Below, piece by piece: positions 1 to 6,445 of a stretch of 10,186 bases of DNA. The stretch is from Chromera velia. Lineage: Eukaryota > Sar > Chromeraceae. The translations under genes were made by a program, and so were the position numbers. Location: NCBI GenBank assembly GCA_018398765.1, contig JAHBMJ010002763.1, positions 5,795 through 15,980 of the forward strand. The letters run 5' to 3'. The notes under the pieces are model-generated. The model was given only the letters and a program-made list of their open reading frames with translations, did no database searches and was not told where the DNA came from. Numbering within the stretch: position 1 is the stretch's first letter; the number at the start of each line of letters is the position of its first letter.

Positions 1-15
1 GGGGGGGGGGGGGGG
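1..15. repeat. Poly-G run at window edge
   Basis: Fifteen consecutive G residues open the window and are followed directly by ordinary complex sequence. A homopolymer of this length exactly at the end suggests a contig or scaffold boundary, or a read artefact. It matters because the kinesin gene on the minus strand runs toward this edge. Confidence 0.9.
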
Positions 16-35
16 TTACATGAGAGGATGCTTTC

Positions 36-269
36 ACTTACCTGCGTTCAGACTAGCAAGTCATTCTACCCCAATCACGAAGAAAGGCAGACAGACAAAA
101 ATGGTGAAGAACCTTACACTGAGTCATCCATTGGAACTGAACTGAGAGAACAAATGAACGAGTGGATAGATGTCTCGCTGATCAATTGAACAAATCCGCT
201 CCACCACTAGATTTCTCTCCCGAAGTTGATCTCTCTCACTGGATGTTTGTCTGTGCAAGGCTGACTGAC
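36..269 (-). other. Possible kinesin 3' continuation (intron 6 and beyond)
   Basis: Exon 6 meets a donor GTCAGT at 269-264 in phase 2. Without splicing, the frame ends about ten codons later, which would give a motor with almost no neck or tail. A second strong donor, GCAG followed by GTAAGT, lies at 45-36, so another short exon may end at 42. No acceptor that I tried gives a convincing longer open frame here. The stalk or tail is therefore either absent or lies beyond the left edge. Confidence 0.3.
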
Positions 270-2509
270 CGGACCATTTTTGCGCTTTTGACGAATTCGA
301 TAGTTCTCTTTGTCTCGTCTGCATGCTCCTGAAGGAGGGAGACCGTTCCGACAAGAGTTGTTTCACAGTTCCCAACCTGCAGGGTCGCAACATTTCATTC
401 ACGATTTTTATCAATTTGAAAGATGGGAAGTCCTAAAGGTAAGGGGGCAGAGATCAGGAGGGGCAGCGACTGTTGTATTGTCGTTGACGACAAACAGGTT
501 GAGGAGTCTGATTCGGGGAGCAATGAGGGGGAACAATTAATCGACTTGAAACACAAGCACACCCATGCAAGCGACTGAGCAGAGAAAAAAGTACAACCTC
601 CTCCCAAAGAAAAGACTCAACAGAGCGAGGGGTCTCGACGAGACTCAAATTCTTTGCGACAAGCCATTGATCCATCAATCGAGCAGACACACGGCATGGA
701 TGTGCATACGCTGTTGTTGCAAGCTGACTCGAAAAACAAAGAAAGGGCGAGCAAGGAGAAAAGGTGACTGACCAGGTACGGCTTCAGGAGTCTAGTCAGC
801 ATCGAGTCCCTGAAAGGGCAGTACCCGATTCTCCCCCTCCCTCCCTTTTTCTGCTGCTTGGAAAGGATGGCCCTCAGAACCCTTGCGAGAGCAAAGAGAG
901 ACGAATTGATCGCCCCTGCCTCCTTTGCTGTTGCCTGTCGCAGCAACGACTCGTACTCACTCGCGTCCACCGCCTGCGGTTTCTCGGACCCTGTAGAGAG
1001 AGAGAGAGAATGAAGCGGGGGAAGCGAATTGCATATACGTGAACTCGAATGTGCCAGATGCTCTGGTATGAGCAAACAAAGCAGAGAAAGGAGGGGGAGC
1101 TTGACTTCTGTTCGCAAAGGAATTTAAATTGGGCAGACAGGTCAGGTATGGGTCAGACGCAGGGAGGGGGCACTTTGAGACATTGAGGGACGTCCTTTTC
1201 GTCCATATCGTGGCACGTATGCTAGTCAGAAGGAGGGAGGGCCAGTGCAATCATTCATTCCTTCCAGTCGTTCAGCCACCCATCAACCGACCTGCCAGGT
1301 CGACAAACGCCAAGGAAGACATTTTTCGGGGAGTTCTTGGAGAGCGCGCAACCCCCCGCTTCTCTCTGGGTATCTGCAAGGATCCGCCCGGGCAGATGGG
1401 GTGACATTCACATTCATTCCATGCAACTGGCTGTAGCAGTCTGACACTTGGCCTTTGCGGTGTATCTCAAGGGCCTGGATAGAAAAAGACAGGTAGGCGA
1501 CAGTGACGGTTAAAGGCGTGTGTCCCAAATTTCTGGTCGCAGGTGTTGCTCGGGAGAAATGGCGTGAGGCGAAGGGGGAAGAGCGAAAAGTCGACATGGC
1601 CTGTGATTGTGCATTGCATCACTGACTGACCATCCATGCGTCCATTCGGTATATGGCGTGAGACCGGGACGAGTAGGCGTTCCTCACGCTTCCCCCAACG
1701 TGTCTGGACCTCAGATTTTTCTGGATCGCGTTGCAAGTTTCATTAGCAGTCCAGTACTGAACGTTTCGGGCTCCCTCAATCGACACTTCATTGCTCCTCG
1801 GATACTCTCGAACCTCTGCAGGTTGGTGTCAAACAGAAGGGGGGTGTTGTGTATCAAGGTAAGTCATTTTGATTCAAGGTCAGACGTCAGATTCGGCCTT
1901 GTCTGCTACACTCTCAAGTGGCTGACTCACTCATGTCCGTCGCGTCATTCCGCTTTGCGAGAAGGTCGAAAAGTCTGTTCTGGTAAATTTCAATCATCGT
2001 GAGCTCGACAAAGAAGTCCATTCCAAGCTGCTCGGCTTCCTGCTTTGCTCGACCGAAGAGCTCCCTGGTCACATGAAACACAAGACCGTCATCCCCCTTT
2101 ACTCCCTGCATGGTGTGCGTTTTCCCCGTCCCCGTTTGCCCATACCTGCATTGAAAGAAAGGGGACATACGCACAGACTTTCAACGAACTCAAGACAATG
2201 AGGACGATGGGGAGGATCACTGGCCTTCCCTGAAATGACTTACATAATCACGCTTGTGTTTCTGTTCTCAAGAGCAGCCTCGACCATTGACTTCCCGATG
2301 GTCTCATGAACAGCTACGTTGAATGCTGCGGGGTCAAAGACCTGTACATCCCCCAGCTCGTGGATCTCACTTTTTTCGTCCACAAAGAGTCGTTGGCCGT
2401 CTTCGTCCACGATGAAACTGCCTTCTTGCGAGGGGTCCATGTCCCTCTCCGGTTTGATTCGGAGATGGACCTGGATATTCGGTCGTCCGAGATCCCTCCT
2501 TCTCTGCAT
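270..2509 (-). CDS. Kinesin motor-domain protein, six exons, 3' end incomplete
   Basis: Kinesins hydrolyse ATP to move along or remodel microtubules. Exons read 2509-2244, 2145-1931, 1815-1631, 1373-1292, 990-773 and 376-270, about 357 codons, the length of one motor domain. Exon 1 has the N-terminal strand (IQVHLRIKP). Exon 2 opens with the P-loop YGQTGTGKT and holds IEIYQNRLFDLL. Exon 3 has switch I (NAYSSRSH). Exon 4 carries FVDLA, and the glycine of DLAGSE is completed by exon 5, which holds INSSLFAL and FRDSMLTRLL. Exon 6 ends the motor (ETTLVGTVS, then DETKRTIEF). Phases match at every junction. Intron 4 has a CT-repeat tract before its acceptor. The ATG at 2509 is preceded in frame by a TGA, so it is the simplest start. 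The exon 3/4 junction is the least certain because exon 4 could start further upstream. DLAGSEK replaces the usual DLAGSER. The subfamily cannot be assigned. Confidence 0.88.
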
Positions 2510-2552
2510 GCCTGCCTCTTTCGACGACTTTTGTCAGATCGCAAAGACTTTT

Positions 2553-2730
2553 GATCACAAAACGTGCTTGCTTGTGCGAAATACGGCTTGAAAGCTCGAA
2601 ACGATCGCAAAACGTTCTTGCTTGTACGAAGAAATTCTAACAAATACGGCTTTGAAAGATCGAAAGGATCGCAAAACGTGCTTGCTTGTACGAAGGTGAT
2701 CGAACAAGTACGGCTTCGAAAGCTCCAAAG
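2553..2730. repeat. Tandem repeat, about 64 bp, three units
   Basis: Three units start at 2553, 2603 and 2667. Each begins GATCRCAAAACGT, continues CTTGCTTGTRCGAA, and contains TACGGCTT followed by GAAAG. Units two and three are both 64 bp; unit one is 50 bp and lacks an internal piece. A partial match (GATCGCAAAGAC) starts at 2537. The unit length is not a multiple of three, so it is not a coding repeat. The array lies 40-220 bp upstream of the kinesin ATG, in its 5' leader or promoter region. Confidence 0.88.
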
Positions 2731-3300
2731 CTGCATGTGGAGAAGTCGGTTGACTGGAACAACCGTGCACGTCGGTCAGCATATATATGTGTCCATCTTT
2801 CTATGCGTGCGCTGACTAATGATAAATTACAACTTTAATTGCATGTTCGCGCGCGAATGCGCGCGAAGGGCCGGCAACAATGAATTAAGGCGCGCTCCGT
2901 GCGAGCTGCATGCATGCTTGAGGGGCACTTTGCACGTACGCGCGCACATCGTTTGAAATTTATCTAACTGTATGTATATGTTATAATCCCGTGTATGCAG
3001 AACTTTTGCCAAAGTTACGTAACACACCTAATACCTTGTAGGTTAGTGCCTCGACCAGGCGTGTCGCGGTTCATTTAAACGTCCGCGCGGGGCACAAACC
3101 TTGATTGTTTATGCGACTGCGCGTGGTATATAGGGCCCTTCGCAGTGTTAAACTATGAACTGCCCTCTGAGATACACTCTTACATACATAGCCAATTATA
3201 TTTTTCTCTAAAAAATTTTTTAGCCATATATTAAATATAGCCGTTTTGTCAGCCACTTTATTTGCATGTTGCTCCAACAATGTGTAATGATGCATATATA
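2731..3300. other. Intergenic, AT-rich with CG-rich patches
   Basis: I see no supportable gene. The stretch alternates AT-rich sequence with patches dense in CGCG and GCGC (around 2845-2890 and 2935-2950, and again near 3060-3130). A TATATATG string lies near 2780 and a TATATAG near 3127, but neither can be tied to a gene. It separates the kinesin repeats from the pyrimidine-rich block. Confidence 0.6.
2846..2867. repeat. CG-rich perfect palindrome with nested hairpin
   Basis: Positions 2846-2857 are a perfect 12-bp palindrome, TTCGCGCGCGAA. Positions 2846-2853 (TTCGCGCG) also pair with 2860-2867 (CGCGCGAA) across a 6-nt spacer, so two alternative fold-backs share one arm. The surroundings are AT-rich. 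Function is unknown. Confidence 0.85.
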
Positions 3301-3978
3301 CATTCCACAACCACCAGTACCATCTCTGCGACTTACTGCTCACACTAGTCTCATTCTTACATTGCTTTCATCTCACTGCGTACTCTCAATGCCTCTCATT
3401 CATTTGCTTTATCCCACTGCACTCCATTTTCTCTTTCCCGCTTGCCTGTGTCATTGTACGATCCTCGTTGTCTGCATGTATCCTGCAGCTCTCCGACTAC
3501 CCAAAATGATACGGTCGTGTTAGCTCACTGCACTGATATGTTCACTTATGCAGGTCTGTTGCTCGCATTCGATCATGCATTCACTCAACGTATATATATC
3601 AATCTCTATTCATCTTATCACCGCTCGATCCTACAATAATCGGTTTCACTGCGTACTTTCGCATGATAATCCACTGCCCTGCCTATTTTGTATCACTGTT
3701 CTCATTGCACCTTAAAAAAGTTTGTACACCACATCTCTCCCACTGTCATCTAAGTTGCCTCTTCGCCGAACCTTTCGCACTCATGTTAGCTCTCACATCG
3801 AGTCTTATTAAATCTCAGTCTTCTCAATTCAGTGCTCTGATTTCAATGTATAGCCTCTTCCCACTGTATTCTCTCTCATGTTTGGTTCTCGCTTTTTTCC
3901 CCCCACAGCCATCAACTCATTGCTCTTATGCCCCAGCTATCACCCGACGCAGACAGGTAGGCATGCAGGCACGCAAGT

Positions 3979-3995
3979 AGGCAGGCAGGCAGGCA
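3979..3995. repeat. (AGGC)n microsatellite
   Basis: A short AGGC tetranucleotide run sits at the start of a purine-rich island of about 190 bp (3950-4145). That island interrupts the pyrimidine-rich block. Confidence 0.85.
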
Positions 3996-4100
3996 AATAT
4001 GCCAAATGACAGAATAGACAGACCTATAAAATGAGAGAATGACACTGGCAGAATAGCAGAAAGGCAGACAGACATAAAAATACGTAGACATAGGCACTGC

Positions 4101-4136
4101 CAGGCAGGCAGGCAGGCAGACAGACAGACAGACAGG
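4101..4136. repeat. Compound (AGGC)n-(AGAC)n microsatellite
   Basis: About four AGGC units run directly into about four AGAC units. They differ by one base change in the unit, consistent with slippage after a point mutation. Antisense frames give a Cys-Leu-Pro-rich translation that is only a product of the repeat. Confidence 0.92.
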
Positions 4137-4806
4137 TAGACACACAGGCTACTCTCTCGGTAGCCCTGTTTACTGACATCTCATCTCTTCACTTACATTT
4201 CACTTTTCTTATCTTGCCTCTCTCATGCCATTTCTCTCAATTCCGACCTCTTATTCAACTTCTCAGCTGTACATATCTCTACATGTCACCTCACAAACAA
4301 ACTGTGAGATTCAGAAGTTGCAATCCCACTCTACTTCCGTCTTGATGTTTCTTTCCAGCATAACCCAGCGTATTCCTACCTACCTGCCTGTTGGCTGTCA
4401 TGCAGGGATGCCTTCTTGTATGCCTGACCGCATTCCTAATTTTGTCTTCTTTTCTGAGTGTGCTCAAAGTTCTGCCTCCCTGTCTGTTTGACTGCTTTCT
4501 CATCATCCCAGCTAGGTACCCATTCTGTCTGCCTGACTTAGTCTACTTCCTAAATTTTGATCTTTCTGTTAAACTTTGCCTATGTTCACTGAAAAGTTCT
4601 GACTGGGCCGCCCTATCCAAGGACTGCCTTTAACAACTTGCTATCCTGACAACCTTCTACATTTCGTTTTTCCGCTCTTCTATCTTTTTTCCCGCCACCT
4701 CTTCTGTCCTCTTTATCTGTTCTGTGTTTCTTCTTTCTTTCTGACACTGTTTTCTTCATTCTCTTCCCCCCTTTCGTTTCTCTCTCCAGACGTATACCTC
4801 TTATTT

Positions 4807-4909
4807 TATATGTTTTTTTATAACAGCGCCTGTCAGTGAAAGTTATTTTAGGATAAGTTTCCTCGATACGATCGTACTCGATTATCAGTATTGACCGCCA
4901 TTTATTGAA
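4807..4909. repeat. Diverged direct repeat, copy A
   Basis: This copy aligns with 4921-5045 in the same orientation. Shared blocks in order are TATAYRTTTTTTT, GCGCCT, a region with TTCCYT/CTCGA, GATCRTACTYGAT, then ATTGACCG against ATCGATCGG, and finally TTTATTGAA. It is the shorter copy because it lacks internal stretches. No open frame links the two copies. Confidence 0.7.
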
Positions 4910-4920
4910 CATCGCTCTTT

Positions 4921-5045
4921 TATACATTTTTTTTATGATGGCGCCTAAATACGCCTAAATGATATTGCATAGTAAATTCCCTTGACTCGATCATACTTGA
5001 TCCATAAGTTGATCGTCAATATCGATCGGCATTAATTTATTGAAT
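4921..5045. repeat. Diverged direct repeat, copy B
   Basis: This is the partner of 4807-4909, about 11 bp after the end of copy A. It starts TATACATTTTTTTT and ends TTTATTGAAT, running straight into an ATG microsatellite. It is rich in GATC-containing words. The pair may be an old tandem duplication or two copies of a small dispersed repeat. Confidence 0.7.
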
Positions 5046-5061
5046 GATGATGATGATGATG
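5044..5061. repeat. (ATG)n microsatellite
   Basis: About six ATG/GAT units lie directly at the end of direct-repeat copy B. Simple repeats at such ends are typical of retroposed elements, although none is identified here. Confidence 0.85.
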
Positions 5062-5237
5062 TATGGGGTTAAAGCCGGTGAGCCATATAGACTTTGGCTA
5101 ACTTAGAGCATCATACATAGAGTTAAACTTTTAACTTAGGCCCCACTGGAGTAAATTGAAACAATGGGAGCCTGACAGGGGTGGGGTTCCACCTCTAAGC
5201 AAACAGGCTTTTGTTTCATCTGATAGTTCTCTTACAG
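5062..5237. other. Unassigned non-coding stretch
   Basis: No gene is visible. It holds a small fold-back at 5121-5136 (AGTTAAA, CT, TTTAACT) and several GGGGTT words. The order microsatellite, GGGGTT and then mixed sequence could be a dispersed-repeat remnant, but I cannot name a family. Confidence 0.4.
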
Positions 5238-5504
5238 GCTGAGTTACAACACGCTCTCTATCCCACCCTTGAGACGATTGAGAACTGCCTGCATTTCACC
5301 CGGAAGAGGGTCCCCATGACCAATCAAAGCGCCAGAACAGCACTGGCATGCCTGAGCATAGGGGGAAACGAGAAGGAAAGGAAAAAAACAAATACTTCAG
5401 GGGGAACAGAAAGGACGGAGACGAACTCCTCTGTTTCTGTGTCCTTTTTTTCTCCGAAGGGTCACGGGCCAGTGAGATTCCTTCTGTCACTTCGTGCCAG
5501 TTAG
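5238..5504 (+). CDS. Weak exon candidate, unknown protein
   Basis: An acceptor-like sequence (TAGTTCTCTTACAG, ending at 5237) precedes an open plus-strand frame. Its first 48 or so residues have a balanced protein-like composition, beginning AELQHALYPTLETIENCLHF. The frame then becomes Lys/Thr/Ser-rich and stops at 5502-5504. No ATG is needed if it is an internal exon. I do not recognise a domain and see no convincing partner exon or donor. It may be chance. Confidence 0.22.
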   Translation, partial: AELQHALYPTLETIENCLHFTRKRVPMTNQSARTALACLSIGGNEKERKKTNTSGGTERTETNSSVSVSFFSPKGHGPVRFLLSLRAS

Positions 5505-5526
5505 AGGTCTGTCAGATGACCTCTAA
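5501..5526. repeat. Perfect 9-bp hairpin
   Basis: TTAGAGGTC (5501-5509) is the exact inverse complement of GACCTCTAA (5518-5526), with an 8-nt loop between them. There is no T-run afterward and no gene end nearby on either strand, so a bacterial-type terminator reading is not supported. Confidence 0.8.
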
Positions 5527-5658
5527 AGAAAATCACCCGAGGCGGAACGGGAGGAGACGGAGGGAGAAAAAGATCAGAACTCCCAATCTCCTTTGATTCC
5601 CTATCTTTTCTGCTGAAGACGTACAAGCAAAGGTTTCTTTCTCAGTTTAGTTCCTGCA

Positions 5659-5694
5659 GTTCGGTCAGTTTAGTCAGTTCAGTCAGTTCGGTCG
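5659..5694. repeat. 9-bp minisatellite, four units
   Basis: Four consecutive 9-mers read GTTCGGTCA, GTTTAGTCA, GTTCAGTCA and GTTCGGTCG, with a partial unit following. Each unit carries GTCAGT or GTCGGT across its border with the next. Confidence 0.88.
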
Positions 5695-6041
5695 GTTCAT
5701 TCCTGAGGCACGACTTGTTTTCCAGGGGAGTGAAATTGCGAGTAGTAAGCATGATAAAGAAATTCAAAAAGGGGAGAAAAAGGGAGAAGAACGGAGACGC
5801 CATACGTAGTATACATCCCGCTCACAGACCCGCTTGTGAACCGTATGAGCACGAGTGCCCCGCGCGCCCCCCGTACCCGTATAGGCTTAAGCCCGTCACC
5901 TCCCACCGCCTTCCGCGCTCACGCGAGGGGTGCCATCCGAGCCCCGCAGCCTGGGCCTCATAGGGTCGTCCGTCTCGCGTTTCTCCCCCATATGCTTTTC
6001 ACTCACCCCCCGATTGATTCCGTTCCACCCTTATTTGTTCC
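5695..6041. other. Non-coding with GC-rich island (about 5825-5985)
   Basis: Positions of roughly 5825-5985 are clearly more GC- and CpG-rich than either flank (runs such as CCCCGCGCGCCCCCCG). Open frames exist on both strands through the island, but none shows a domain or convincing splice sites. The lack of strand preference suggests composition rather than coding. It could be a promoter-type CpG patch or an isolated exon. Confidence 0.4.
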
Positions 6042-6061
6042 TCAATCAATCAATCAATCAA
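6042..6061. repeat. (TCAA)n microsatellite
   Basis: About five TCAA units. Confidence 0.9.
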
Positions 6062-6170
6062 TTGGATGAAACACACTCGGATAGACATAACGAAATATTC
6101 CCCTCAAAAACAAGTACGGTCATCAAGAATGAACAACGACGGGGAAAGAGTGAGAGGAAGTGAGGGAAAA

Positions 6171-6172
<2 letters not shown>

Positions 6173-6208
<36 letters not shown>

Positions 6209-6250
6209 AAAAAAGGAAGAAAGAAAGAAAGAAAGAAAGAAAGGAAGGAA
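6173..6250. repeat. (GAAA)n microsatellite
   Basis: Imperfect GAAA repeat of nearly 80 bp, broken by a short AAAAAGG insert in the middle and GGAAGG at the end. On the minus strand it reads (TTTC)n and lies just downstream of the coding-like segment at 6445-6290. It could therefore be a retroelement 3' tail as well as a free microsatellite. Confidence 0.92.
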
Positions 6251-6289
6251 AAAAAGAGAAAGAAGGATAGACTGAGGGAAGACACACAG

Positions 6290-6445
6290 CTACTTACGAA
6301 GGCAATCGGAGATCGCCCGTGCGCCTGCAACAGGGTGCTTTTCGAGGAGAAGTGTGAAGATCTCCCTCACTTTCTTCTCATTTTCGCTCACACCCCGTCC
6401 CAACTGTTGCTTAGCTTCTAGGTTCTGCTTTCTATAGTCCTCTCG
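6290..6445 (-). CDS. Short coding-like segment, unknown origin
   Basis: An open frame of 51 codons ends in TAG at 6292-6290 and is bounded upstream by TGA at 6448-6446. The translation looks like a genuine soluble helical protein, with motifs SENEKKVREIFTLLLEK and HPVAGARAISDCLR. It has no low-complexity content, unlike its surroundings. Two readings are possible. It may be a host exon ending at the donor CTTC|GTAAGT (intron starting at 6297). Or it may be the C-terminus of the retroelement ORF2, left after an internal deletion and followed by a (TTTC)n tail. One extra frame change separates it from the acidic stretch just upstream (GEESEKDETVSDE), which may belong to the same protein. I do not recognise the family. 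Confidence 0.5.
   Translation of the reverse strand, partial: REDYRKQNLEAKQQLGRGVSENEKKVREIFTLLLEKHPVAGARAISDCLRK

Larger units (their letters stand above)
3300..4800. other. Gene-less, strand-biased pyrimidine-rich block
   Basis: The plus strand is strongly enriched in C and T from about 3300 to 3945 and again from about 4146 to 4800. The motif CACTG recurs (for example at 3374, 3649, 3671, 3739 and 3861), and CACTGCGTACT occurs twice. Open frames here are short, rich in Leu, Ser, Phe and Cys, and look like products of biased composition. I see no domain, no consistent exon chain and no RNA gene. Confidence 0.6.

Noticed and set aside
600-723. Minus-strand frame in intron 5 reading like ...NLSLVETLALLSLFFG, similar to the kinesin ETLSTLRFA ending
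   Set aside because: Splicing exon 5 directly to 376 gives VGNCETTLVGTVS and DETKRTIEF in the right phase, a far better match to the end of the motor. The intronic frame is coincidence.
1858-1870. Plus-strand GGTAAGTCATTT, like the intron 1 donor
   Set aside because: It lies inside intron 2 of the minus-strand gene with no plus-strand coding frame feeding it; one chance match.
3040-3100. tRNA-like words (GGTTC near a TAGTGCCTCG)
   Set aside because: Box A and box B do not match well and no cloverleaf stems could be drawn.
3912-4145. Antisense Cys/Leu/Pro-rich open frame
   Set aside because: It is the translation of AGGC/AGAC microsatellites, not a protein gene.
5501-5526. Rho-independent terminator
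   Set aside because: The hairpin lacks a T-tract and a preceding gene, and the sequence is eukaryotic.
6058-6330. Open frames through the GAAA tract on both strands (Lys/Glu/Arg-rich, Phe/Leu/Ser-rich)
   Set aside because: Produced by the simple repeat; no domain or splice support.
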